Assembly: GCA_903915075.1 (NCBI GenBank)
Contig: CAIWRM010000264.1
Coordinates: 1 to 39,853 of the forward strand
Source: an uncultured Microbacteriaceae bacterium
Lineage (GTDB): Bacteria > Actinomycetota > Actinomycetes > Actinomycetales > Microbacteriaceae
Reading direction: 5' to 3'
Length of the DNA: 39,853 nucleotides
A model generated the notes under the pieces. The model did not search any database. It saw nothing but the letters and a program-made list of their open reading frames with translations, and was not told where the DNA came from. How positions within the stretch are numbered: the stretch's first letter is position 1; each line of letters opens with the position of its first letter. The position numbers and the translations under genes were made by a program. Shown here one piece after another: positions 1-11,600 of this stretch.

Positions 1-180
1 ATCCCGGCCGGAACCGGTCTGTCGCGCTTCCGCAACTACACCGCGGAACCCACCGACGAGGCCAAGGCGGAGCGGTACCCCAACCGCATCTTCGCCAACG
101 ACGCCGAGTACACCGAGGGCGATCTGAGCTTCGTCGACTTCGAGTCGTTCAGCTCAGACGACTTCTCCAACTACAACTAG
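1..180 (+). CDS. rpoC: DNA-directed RNA polymerase subunit beta' (C-terminal end, truncated by window start)
   Basis: Frame 1 translates to IPAGTGLSRFRNYTAEPTDEAKAERYPNRIFANDAEYTEGDLSFVDFESFSSDDFSNYN*, with the IPAGTG...R C-terminal motif typical of actinobacterial RpoC. Stop TAG at 178-180. Confidence 0.93.
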   Translation: MPAGTGLSRFRNYTAEPTDEAKAERYPNRIFANDAEYTEGDLSFVDFESFSSDDFSNYN

Positions 181-241
181 TCGCAGCGCTCAGCCTTCTG
201 GCTGCGCGACGAGAGGGACCTCGCCCGGTTGGGTGGGGTCC
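174..241 (+). repeat. 68-bp direct repeat, copy 1 (end of rpoC, stop codon and terminator)
   Basis: Identical over 68 bp to 2457-2524 (offset 2283 bp): CAACTAGTCGCAGCGCTCAGCC...GGTGGGGTCC. Confidence 0.95.
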
Positions 242-246
242 CTTTT
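215..246 (+). terminator. Rho-independent terminator downstream of rpoC
   Basis: 12-bp stem GGGACCTCGCCC / GGGTGGGGTCCC (two G-U wobbles), GGTT loop, followed by TTTT. Confidence 0.85.
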
Positions 247-406
247 CGTTGCCGGTGGAAGGCTCGGCGAGCGAAGTTGAGAGGGCAAAAGAGGGGGCGA
301 GGCCTACCTGGTTCTGCTGTAGCCTCGAAATGATCGCACGTGCAAGCTCAACACAGATGGTAGAAGTAAACGGTTGAACTTTGCCGGTCTCGGCGCGCAA
401 GAGTAA

Positions 407-2437
407 TTGGGGTCACGGGTGCCACAGGGTAAAGAAGCTGCCCCACCGAGTGGGACGTGGCTTCCATTCGTCCAGGGCTTGCGAGCCGTTGCGGTTTTGG
501 CGGTGGTCACCTATCACGCGGGCCTCCCGGTGGGAGGGGGATTTGTCGGCGTTGACATGTTCTTCGTCATCTCGGGTTTTGTCATCACCGCAATGCTCGA
601 GCGGGAGTGGTCAAAGCACGGTCGAATTCGCTTTGGGAACTTTTATCTCCGCAGATTTCGGCGACTTACTCCCGCTCTGGCGGTAGTCGTCTGTGTCACG
701 CTCGTCGGTTCGCTGTTGTTTCTCTCGCCCCTTGGTCCCCAGCAAACTGCCGCCTATACCGGCCTTGGCGCTATGTTCATTGCGGCAAACGCGGTCATTG
801 CCGGCACCACCGGAGGCTACTTTGACGCTCCCGCAGAATCAAACCCTCTTCTCCACACGTGGAGTCTCTCTGTTGAAGAGCAGTTTTATCTCGTGTTTCC
901 GGTTCTCCTCGCCATCGCGTGGCTCCTTGGTCGTCGAAAGGTTCGCCATTTCTGGGCGTATTTTTTCATCGCCGTCATCTTGGGGTTGTCGTTCTTCGTG
1001 GCCTACCTTGGTTCGGATGGCACCGAGCATTCGCCGTTCATCTCTTCACTCCTCGGGTTTTACAGCCCGTTTTCACGCGCATGGGAATTTGCCGTCGGTG
1101 CGCTGATTGCGCTGATCGGGGCTAACTGGAGACGCTTGGGTCGTGCGGGTGGAACTGTCGCGACAATTCTTGGGGTCATCGCGGTCTTTGCCTCATTCTG
1201 GCTCATTTCTTCAGCCACACCGTTCCCTGGCCCCTGGACCCTCATGCCGGTGCTGGGCACTGGTTTGCTCCTCATCGGGGGACTGGCCAGTAACACGCTA
1301 ATCTCACGAGTTCTTGCCAGTCGCCCCTTGCTGTGGGTGGGTGACCGGTCTTATTCAATCTATTTGTGGCACTGGCCCTTCATCGTTTTTGCAGCGACGC
1401 TGTGGCCGGACAACTTCACGGCGGTCTTGATTGCCTGTGCGGTGAGTGTCATTCCCGCGTGGGCGTCTTACCGTTGGATCGAGCAGCCGATCCGCAATCG
1501 CACATTCACTCGACCACGACTCACGGCAACAATTCTTGCGACGATGCTCACTCCGGTGGTTTTTGCGTCGTTGTTGATTTGGGCCGCACCGAGCCTTGCT
1601 GCGACCTCACGAAGCCAGCAACTGACGGCCGCGGCAGAGTTTCATATTGATCATCGAGCTGGTTGTGATCTGGGAAAGCCCATGGGTTCCTATGAGGGCG
1701 GTGCGTGTATCTGGAACGCGCAAGCAACGGGAGAGCCCATTTACCTCCTCGGCGACTCCCATGCGGGTGCCGTCTCCGAAGGCCTGATTGCTGCCGGCAA
1801 AGCGTTGAACCGCCCCGTCTGGATTGCTGTTTCAAGTGGCTGTCCGTTCGTTGATGTCGCATACGCTATCGACGGCCAAGTGTTTACGGGATGTGGCGAG
1901 TATGTGCGCGGGAGCATGGACTTCTTCACCGAGGCTTCTCCGGGAACGGTTGTTATCGCCAACACCGGTGGCTGGTGGCAGAATCCAACAATCTCAACGG
2001 GCACTTCTCGCGAAGACCTTTCGAACGACACAGTAAAGAAGTTTGCTCTCACGGAGTCCGCTCTGGAAGGAATGATTCGCTCGCTCGATTCGTTTGGCAA
2101 TGACGTTGTGATTGTGCAGACAATCCCCGGATATCGAAAGCTCCCGTTCAGTGCCAACCAATGCGTCACGCTGCTAAGTTCCTCCGCAAGCTGTGAACAA
2201 ACGCAAACATTCGTCGATCTCATGGAATCGCAGGGTACCAATCGCGAAATGCTGACCAGGCTAGGGAACCTGACGGGGGCAAAATACTTCGATACGTGGA
2301 AGTACATGTGCACCAACGGCGTGTGCGCAACAAACGGGCCAGACTTTTTTCGCTACCGAGACAGCGGTCACATTTCAATAGGCCAATCTCTGGCGTTCGC
2401 ACCACATTGGGTGTCATTCTTGAGAAAACCGCAGTGA
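407..2437 (+). CDS. Acyltransferase family 3 (OafA/YrhL-like) with C-terminal SGNH-type domain
   Basis: N-terminus FVQGLRAVAVLAVVTYHAGLPVGGGFVGVDMFFVISGF is a classic acyltransferase-3 motif; multiple TM segments; C-terminal YLLGDSHAGA and DSGHIS match SGNH/GDS motifs. The 407 start is TTG; GTG at 419 is an alternative. Confidence 0.9.
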   Translation: MGSRVPQGKEAAPPSGTWLPFVQGLRAVAVLAVVTYHAGLPVGGGFVGVDMFFVISGFVITAMLEREWSKHGRIRFGNFYLRRFRRLTPALAVVVCVTLVGSLLFLSPLGPQQTAAYTGLGAMFIAANAVIAGTTGGYFDAPAESNPLLHTWSLSVEEQFYLVFPVLLAIAWLLGRRKVRHFWAYFFIAVILGLSFFVAYLGSDGTEHSPFISSLLGFYSPFSRAWEFAVGALIALIGANWRRLGRAGGTVATILGVIAVFASFWLISSATPFPGPWTLMPVLGTGLLLIGGLASNTLISRVLASRPLLWVGDRSYSIYLWHWPFIVFAATLWPDNFTAVLIACAVSVIPAWASYRWIEQPIRNRTFTRPRLTATILATMLTPVVFASLLIWAAPSLAATSRSQQLTAAAEFHIDHRAGCDLGKPMGSYEGGACIWNAQATGEPIYLLGDSHAGAVSEGLIAAGKALNRPVWIAVSSGCPFVDVAYAIDGQVFTGCGEYVRGSMDFFTEASPGTVVIANTGGWWQNPTISTGTSREDLSNDTVKKFALTESALEGMIRSLDSFGNDVVIVQTIPGYRKLPFSANQCVTLLSSSASCEQTQTFVDLMESQGTNREMLTRLGNLTGAKYFDTWKYMCTNGVCATNGPDFFRYRDSGHISIGQSLAFAPHWVSFLRKPQ

Positions 2438-2456
2438 GGATTCAGACAATCCAATG

Positions 2457-2524
2457 CAACTAGTCGCAGCGCTCAGCCTTCTGGCTGCGCGACGAGAGGG
2501 ACCTCGCCCGGTTGGGTGGGGTCC
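2457..2524 (+). repeat. 68-bp direct repeat, copy 2 (duplicated rpoC stop and terminator region)
   Basis: Perfect copy of 174-241, including the CAACTAG that encodes the last residue and stop of rpoC in copy 1. Confidence 0.95.
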
Positions 2525-2530
2525 TTCTCT
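2498..2530 (+). terminator. Terminator copy downstream of the acyltransferase gene (slightly degraded)
   Basis: Same stem as 215-246 minus the closing base pair; T-tract interrupted (TTCTCT). Confidence 0.6.
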
Positions 2531-2681
2531 GGTTGTTCCCCTTATACAACCCGGACCAACAAAAATTGGACAAGTCTTTACCCTGAGAAAGACCCTTGGA
2601 CATTTTCGATGACGGTTTACCTCGTTAGACTAAAAACTGGCGCTCTCCGGTTGGAGCGCTTATCGTTCAGGGGGATTTTTC

Positions 2682-5600
2682 ATGCGGGGCAACAGGCGAC
2701 TTTTCGGGCTGCTCAGCAGTCTGTTGTCGGCTGTTCTCGTTGCCAGCTTTCTCAGCATGCCCGACATTGCGACCGCCGAGGCGGCTGAACCTTCAGTTTC
2801 GGGAACGCCCACGGATTCGGCCATGGCGCCGATGCCGTCACCGACTCCGACCTCGCCCTTACCCGTTCCTTCGGCAACACCCACGCCTTCGCCATTCCCG
2901 TCATCGCTTCCGGCGCCCGCAGCCACGGACATTCCTGGAGTCGCGCCGACATCGGCTGCGGCAAAGTTTGGATCAGGCGTCACTCCCAAAATTGTTGGTG
3001 GCACACCTGCCACCATCGCCGATGCTCCTTGGCAGGTGGCGCTCATCATTGCGGGTGCCCCAAGTGAATACCAGGGGCAGTTTTGCGGCGGCACGCTGAT
3101 TGAGCCGGACTGGGTGGCCACGGCAGCGCACTGCATCGACCCGGCAATGACTCCCGCTCAGCTCAAGATATTGGTTGGGTACGACACTTTGGCCACATCG
3201 GGGGTGAGCCGAGCCGTCGCGACGAGCCGCATCATTGTTCACCCCGACTACGATGACAACACGAAAGAGAACGATGTCGCCCTCGTTCAACTGGCGAGCC
3301 CGGTGACGCTCAGTCCGGGCACCATCCAAACGTTGCCCCTGGCCAACTCCACCGTTTCGGCCGGCACATCCGCCCTCATCACGGGCTGGGGAAACACGGC
3401 CTATCCTGCCGAGAGTTTCCCCACAGGCTTGCGCAAGGCCACGGTTTCCGTTGTCAGTGATGCTGCCTGCAATGTCCCCTACGGCGGAGATATTGTTGCT
3501 GCACACATGCTCTGTGCCGGAACCGCCGGGTTCACTTCCGACACGTGTCAGGGCGACAGCGGGGGGCCGCTCGCGGTTCAGGTAAGCGGAACGTGGACAC
3601 TCGCGGGCATCACCAGCTTTGGATCGGGGTGCGCAACGGCGCCCTACCCGGGGGTATATGCCGAAGTCTCGGCCTACAACGCGTGGTTCAATCAATACCT
3701 CCCAGGCACACCCGTCAATAGCGTGGCGCCGGTAATTACGGTGCCGGCGGCTAGTGGGGTGTCGGTTGGTGGTGTTCTTGCGCCCAAGGTGAGCACTACT
3801 GCTACGCCCTCGACGGTTTCTGTGAATAACGGGACGTGGAATGCGTCAACCGGTTACAGCTACTTCTATTCCTGGTACACCTGCACGACGGCGTCGGCGG
3901 TGGCAACGGATGCATTGCCCGATTCGTGCACGGTGATTTCTGGGCAGACGGCTGCCACGTTGCCCGTTCTTGCCAGTTACGCGGGCAAGTTCATCGTTTC
4001 TGGTGTTAAGGCGCAAAAGACGACGAATAGCGACATCTTCACGACCAAGTTCACGAAGTCGACGTTGCAGGTTCGTCAGGTTCCGAGCATTGGGGCAACG
4101 AAGCCCAGCATCATTTCCGACGACATTGGTCGGGTCGGTGTGGTGCATACGGCGGATGATGGCGTGTGGAATGGTTTTAGTTCGCCGACGTTCTCGTATG
4201 TGTGGTTCGCGTGCACGACCGCGGTGGCGGCCTCGAGTAGCACAGCGCCGGCGGCAGCCGCGAACTGTGTTGCCATTACCCCGGCGCAAACGGCGAAGAC
4301 GTTCACGCCGACAGCAGCTCAGGACGGTAAGTACCTGCTCGTTCAGGTGAGGGCCACGAATGATGCGCAAACGAACGCCGTGTCGCAATATTCAGCGACG
4401 ACCGCAAAGGTTTTTGCGCCCCCGGCGAATACGGTCGCACCGGCGCTGTCGACAAACCCGGCTGCGAACCCGCCCACGGTGGGCAACACGGTGACGACGA
4501 CCCCTGGCACATGGACGGGATCTGCGCTGATTCCCTACACCTACCAGTGGTATCGCTGTGACTCGGCTTCCGCCTCAGCAACAGACACCCTGCCCAGTGG
4601 GTGCGCAGCAATTGATACGGGCGGGACAGCGGCGACCTATACGGTGCAGTCGGCTGATGTGACGTCGGGACAAAAGCACCTCCTCGCGCGTGTTCGCGCG
4701 GCAAATAGTTTCGGAACTGTCGATAAGTATTCGGCTTCCAAGGGGGCTGCCGTCAAGGCCGCCGTGAGATCAACCGATCCTGTTGTTTCCGGCGAGAATC
4801 AGGTCGGCCAGGTCCTCACCGCAGCTTCGGGCGACTGGACGGGCGGTGTTCCGAGTCCCACGTTCACCTATGAGTGGTTCAAGTGCACCGCAGCAGTTGC
4901 CGCGGCCACCGACACGAAGCCAGCTTCCTGTGGCGCCACCCCGGTGAGGGTCGCCAGTTCTGACCCCACCTACACCCCCGTTACGTCCGACGGCGGCGGA
5001 TACATCGTCGTCAAAGCCATCCCCTTCAACGGCGCCGTGATGACACCCCGCTTCTCAGCGTCGACGCAAATCATCAGATCCTTCTTTTCACTTGTTGGGG
5101 ATCCTGTTAACAGCGTGGCGCCGGTGATTACGGTGCCGGCGGCTAATGGGGTGTCTGTTGGTGGTGTTCTTGCGCCCAAGGTGAGTACTAACGCGACGGC
5201 TGCCACGATTTCTGTGAACACCGGAACGTGGGATGCGTCGACCGGTTACACCTACTCGTATACGTGGTACACCTGCACGACGGCGTCGGCGGCGGCAACG
5301 GATGCATTGCCCGATTCGTGCACGGTGATTTCTGGGCAGACGGCTGCCACGCTGCCCGTTCTTGCCAGCTTTGCCGGCAAGTTCATCGTTTCGGGTGTTA
5401 AGGCGGCAAAGACGGCGACTCCCACTGTTTTCACGACTAAGTTCACGAAGTCAACGCTTCAGGTGCGTCAGGTTCCGAGCATTGGGGCAACGAATCCGGC
5501 CATTAGCTCGGCGAGCATTGGCCAGGTGGGCGTCGTGCATACGGCGGATGATGGCGTGTGGAATGGTTTCAGTTCGCCGACGTTCTCGTATGTGTGGTTC

Positions 5601-8600
5601 GCGTGCACGACCGCGGTGGCGGCCTCGAGTAGCACAGCGCCGGCAACCACTAACTGTGTTGCCATAACCCCGGCGCAAACGGCGAAGACATTCACGCCGA
5701 CAGCAGCTCAGGACGGTAAGTACCTGCTCGTTCAGGTCAGGGCCACGAATGATGCGCAAACGACCGCCGTGTCGCGATATTCAGCGACAACGGCAAATAA
5801 GGTTTTTGCGCCCCCGGCGAATACGGTCGCACCGGTGCTGTCGACAAACCCGGCTGCGAACCCGCCCACGGTGGGCAACACGGTTACGACGACAAATGGC
5901 ACGTGGACGGGATCTGCACCGATTACCTATACCTACCAGTGGTATCGCTGTGACGCGGCTTCCGCCTCGGCAACAGACACCCTGCCCAGTGGGTGCGCGA
6001 CGATTGACACGGGCGGGACAGCGGCGACCTATACGGTGCAGTCGGCTGATGTGACGTCGGGACAAAAGCACCTCCTCGTGCGTGTTCGCGCGGCAAATAG
6101 TTTCGGGACTGTCGACAGGTTTTCGGCTTCCAGGGGGGCGGCCGTGAGGGCGGCCGTGAGGTCAACGAATCCTGTTGTGTCGGGCGACAATCAGGTTGGT
6201 CAGGTTCTCACCGCGGCGTCTGGCGAGTGGACGGGCGGCGTTCCGAGTCCCACGTTCACCTACGAGTGGTTTCGGTGTACTGCACCCGTAGCCGCGGCAG
6301 CCGATGTTCGGCCAACGACGTGTGGCGCCACCCCGATCAGGGCCGCCAGCGCGAGCAATACCTACACCGCCGTTTCTGCAGATGTCGGCGGATACATCGT
6401 GGTTCGGGTCATCCCCTTTAACGGCGCCGTGATGACACCCCGCTTCTCAGCGTCGACACCGCTCATCAGCTCCCCTCCCACCAACCTCACCGCTCCGACC
6501 TACGTTGTCACGGGTGGAGTAAACGCCACGACGCCCAAGGTTGGCGGATCGGTGGCCGTGACAGCCGCCACGCAAGGAACGTGGAGTGGCACGCCCGCAC
6601 CCAGCGGTCGCACCTATCAGTGGTACACCTGTTCGAGTGCCGTCACAGCAGCAAACACGAAACCAGAATCGTGTACGTCAATCAGCGCTTCGGGCAGCGC
6701 TACAGCAACGCTCTCGGTTGTCGCAGGCTACGCCGGGTCTTTCCTCTCTGTGGCCGAGACCATCACAAACACCAAAGGCTCGGCAACCAGATGGAGTGCG
6801 GCATCGGTTGCGGTCAACCAGGCGGCAAGCTTCTCTGAGGACCCGGCAATTTCGGGAACCGCGATCGATGGCTTCAGCGTCTTTGCCACGAACGTCGATA
6901 ATCCGGTGGGGTTCCCGCGCCCTTCCCCGAGCTACGCGTGGTATCGATGCACGAGTCCCCTCGCTTCGGCCGTCTCTGCGGCGCCCACCGCTACGCCCGC
7001 AGGCTGTAGCGCCATCTCGTTGGCGACCTCGAGCTCTTACAGCGTGGTCTATGCGGACGCGGGAAACTATCTGTCGGTGCGCGTCGGTCTGACCAACGCG
7101 GCAAACACGGCGGGGACCTTTCGGTGGTCCGCGACGACAGACCGGGTCACATCGCAGGCCAGAAACTCTGTTCGACCAAATGTGTCGGCTGTTTCGGGCA
7201 CAACGGCCGGCGCTCCCAAGGTTGGCGGCACCGTAACCACCACCGGTGGCACGTGGTTGGGCTTCCCCTCTGTCGTGCGCGAGTACCAGTGGTACGAGTG
7301 CACCAATGCGCACGCGGAGACAATGACCGAAGTGCCGGCAGATTGCTCGGAAATCACGGATGCGGCCACAAACCCGCAGACCGCCACACTCACCGTGACG
7401 GCTGATCGGGTGCAAAAGTACCTCATGGTTCGCGTCACGGGATCAAACACGGGCTTCAACCCCGTGGCGGCATACAGCCCAACAACGCAGCGGACGGAAC
7501 AGGCCCCTACCGTTACCGAATCACCGCAGTTGGTGACGAATCCCGATGACGGCGACCGTAGGTTTGTGGGGCAACCCCTCGGTGCCGACCAGGGAACCTA
7601 CAACCTGGGATTTCCCGAAGCCACGATCACCGTAACGTGGTTGCGCTGCTCGACATCGGTGGCCACCACCGCATCCGCTCGGCCGACAACATGCGTAGCA
7701 ATTCCTGTTCCTGCCGGCACGTTGTTCTACACCACAAGTCCTGCCGATGCCGGTGCGTTCATTACTTTTGAGGAGCGAGTGTCAAACACTGCCGGCAGCG
7801 TCCTGCGCATCCCGGCAGTGACCCGCGCCACCGCGGCCACCCCCGTCAATAGCCTCGCCCCGTCTGTTACGGGTAATGCCTGGATTGGTAACTCGCTCAC
7901 GGCCAATGAGGGCAACTGGACTGGCCTCCCCTCGGTTAACCGGACACGCCAATGGATGGAGTGTTCCACGCAGCACGCGACAGCCCCCACTTCTGCCCCC
8001 GCTGATTGCACCAACGTTGACGGGGCGACCGGCACGCAGCTTGCTCTGAACTCCAACGATATGGAGGGCAAGTTCTATCTCGTTGCCGTGACCGGAACCA
8101 ACGATGCCGCAACCGTCGTCAAGTGGTCGGCGACAACGGCCCGCGTCAAGATTCGGCCGACCGTCGTTGCTCCGGCAGCAATTCTTGAGCTCAGCGACGA
8201 TACAACGAACTCAGGCATTGTTGGTTACAACCACAAGTCGAGCGAGGGCACTTGGTCGGGCACAGCCCCGCTGTCGGCATCAACCTACAAGTGGTTCCTC
8301 TGCACGTCGCGGCTCGTCAACGCTGTCAGCGGACCCACAAGCACTCCACCGACCGGGTGTTCGGCAATAACCACAGCCACAGCCGCAGGCTCGACATACA
8401 CTCCGGTAGCAGCGGACGCGGGAAAGTACCTCGTGGTCTCCGTGACGAAGACGAACGGCACGGAGTCAATCACGTCGTGGTCGGCATCCACGTCTGGTCC
8501 GCTCGTCACCGCCATTCCGAACCCCACCACCCCGCCATCGGTTACGGTCACAAACGGCGTATCGGCCACGCAGCCCAAGATCACGCAACCGGGAGCGGCC

Positions 8601-11600
8601 AGCGCGAGCGCGGTCAACGCCGTCAACGGAACCTGGTCAACGACCACGGGCGCGGCGCTGTCGTATCGGTATGAGTGGTTCGCGTGCCCCGCCGCTGTAA
8701 CAACCGCCGGTGCGTCTCTACCGGCGGGCTGTGCCGCTATCTCGGGCGCAACGGCGCAGACACTTCCTCTCACGCGAGACAATCCTCAGCTGATTGGTAA
8801 GTTCCTCATCTCTCGCGTCACGGCCTTTCACGCACTCACGCCGAAGAACTCGAACTACCGTTATTCAACGTCGCACTCGGCAGCCGTTCAGAGCGCGCCG
8901 TGGGTGAAGACGCCCGCTAGCGTTTCGGGCACAAACTACGTTCTTGCCGCCCTAACAGCCAGCGCGGGCGAAGCGTATGGGCTCCCAGCGGCAACACGAA
9001 CCTTCCAGTGGCTTCGTTGTTCGTCTCCTGTCACGTCGCCAGTCTCCGGCGTTGCGGCGAATCGCCCCGCCGCCTGCCAGCCGATTGCGGCGCAAACCAG
9101 TGCCACCTACACTCTGGGCGATGCCGACTTCGGCAGTTACATTGCCGTTCAGACGAGGTGGGTTAACTCCCTTGACACTGTTGGCGCGATGAGTTTCTCG
9201 ACCACGACCAATCAAGTCGTCCGTGGCCCTGTGGCCATCGCTTCACCGGTCATTTCTACCTCATCGGCAACGGGACAGATCGTCGTGGGCGAGGATGCGA
9301 ATGTGGCCGACGGTACGTGGAAGCCGGATGGAGCTCAGACTCGCGCTTACCAGTGGTATCGGTGCACCACCACGTCGACGGCGGCCGACACAAAACCGGC
9401 CACCTGTTCGTCAATCGATGGGGCACTCGCCCCTGCCTACACTCCGGAGCTCGGAGAAACTGCTGCGTCGTCGGATGAAGGCAAGTATCTCGTTGTGGGT
9501 GTCACGTCGACCAATGCGGATGGCAGCGGCACCAAGTTTTCGGCATCATCGACTTTGGTAACACGGGTGCCCGTCAATATCACCGCTCCCTCGATTGACG
9601 GCCGCCCCTTTGTGGGAACTCCCTTAGCGGCCGGCAACGGGGCGTGGTCGGGAACTCCCACGCCCGCACTGAGCGTCGCCTGGTTCGCGTGCCCTTCGTC
9701 GGCAGAGCCTGGGGCAAACTCGGACGAGGGTTGTCAAGCCATTCCGTCGGCAACTACTTCAACGTATACGCCGACAGCCGCTCAGATCGGAAGCCATCTT
9801 CAGGTCCGGGTCCGAGCCGTGAACTCCGCCGGTGAAGCGTTTTGGTGGAGCGCAACGACTCCGGCCATCACAGAGGGACCCTACAGTCAGGTTGCCCCGA
9901 GCGTTTCGGGCACGGCAAAAGTGGGCGCCATCGCGCCCCTTCAGGCAACGTTGGGCGGCTGGGGCGGTAACCCTTATCCCGTCGTGGCGGGCCAGTGGTT
10001 GCGCTGTGACGGTCAGATCACGACACCCCTCGACAGGCTCACCGTAGCTCAGGCTGCACCGTATTCGTGCCAGGTGATTAGTGATGCCACAGCAACGACC
10101 TACACGCTTGTGGCTGCCGACCGCGGAAAGTTCATGGCCTATGCCGAAACTGCGAGTAATGGCAACGTCAATGGAGACGCCGAAAAGGTCTCGACGACAA
10201 CAGCCACCCGAGTGCTGATGGATCCCACGCCAACCGAAGATCCGTTCATTACGGGTGCTCCCGAAGCCGGAAGCGCAGTTCCCTTGCGCGCTAACCCCGG
10301 CACCTGGATCGGCCACCCCACGGTGACCTCCACGGCGAGATACGCGTGGTTCCGTTGCACCTCACCCGTCAATGCGCCAGTTGACGTCATTCCCAGTCAG
10401 TGTTGGGGCACGGCGACCTCCGCGGCGGCGGCAGTGCCCATTGCCACGACCCAGGACTACTCTCCCGTCGCGGCAAACGACCTTGGCAAGTTCCTGGTTG
10501 TCCGGGTGGGCCGCACCAGCGACGGAACCAACTTCTTCAATCGCGTCTCCGCATCGACCGCAGCGGTAACGAACCCGCCGGCATCCGTGGGCAATCCGTC
10601 TATCAACGGCGGCACCCGCATGAATGCGTCGGCCAAGCCGGTGCCGGTCGTGGGTAAATCGCTTTCGGTCACCCCAGCCACCTGGACGGGCGTCACGAAC
10701 CCCATCACGCACCGCTGGTTCCGCTGTAGCGCGAACGTTCCCTTGCCGAGCGCAACACTTGATCCGGCCGTGTGTACCGTCTCAACGGCGAGCGATGCAA
10801 ACGCAGCTACCTACAGTGTCACGGTCGCCGACCTGGGCTATTACCTTCTCGTCGAGGAAGCAGCGTCAAACGCTGCGGCGACCAAAATCAAATACACGGC
10901 GTCAACGCTTGTGGTGCAGGAACTACCCGCGTGGACGACGGCGCCGACCGTGACCGGCACGCGTTCGGCGGGCTCCATTCTCACGGCCAATAACGTCGTG
11001 GCGTCAGAGTGGACGGGAACGGGAGCGGGAACTAGCGGACTTACGGTGGCGGTGGCGTGGTACTCGTGCGTAAACGTTGTAACAAACCCGGCAACTCTGC
11101 CGTCCGACACGGCAAACAGTTGCACCCGACTTACCGCCAGCACAGGCCTCGCGTCTAACCAGTATCTCGTGACTAGTTCGGATGCGACCAACGGCTCCAA
11201 GATCACTGCGTTTGTCACGGCGTCAAACCCCGCCACTGAGGCCACGTCGCCCGCGCAGCGCACAACCTATCTCGTGCCGGTGAGTGCTGCCGACGCAATA
11301 GTCAGTGCGCCGGCAAATACAGTCAACCCCACGGTGGCGCTGATTTCGGCCACTACTCCCGAAGTGGGAAACAGCTACGAAGCAAAGGAAGGCACGTGGA
11401 CGGGAAATCCCACGTTCGCGTATACGTGGTATGCCTGCACTTCAACCGTAGGTTCGTCAGTGACAACGGCCCCCGATTCGGGGCTGAATCCCAGCGGTTG
11501 CGCACTCATCGCCGACCAGACGGGTAAGCAGTTACTGCTCACACTCGCCATGAACGGCAAGTACATTGTGGCGGGAGTCACGGCGACAAACGTGGTCGGT

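Noticed and set aside
2596-2631. Possible TTGGAC / TAGACT promoter upstream of the giant protease
   Set aside because: Spacer of 24 bp is too long for a convincing sigma70-type promoter.
2516-2788. 90-aa ORF overlapping the start of the giant protease gene
   Set aside because: Begins inside the duplicated terminator and runs out of frame into the signal peptide; no coding evidence.
3973-4704. Alternate-frame Arg/Pro-rich ORFs inside the giant repeat gene
   Set aside because: Off-frame translations of the repetitive coding sequence; they recur in each repeat for that reason only.
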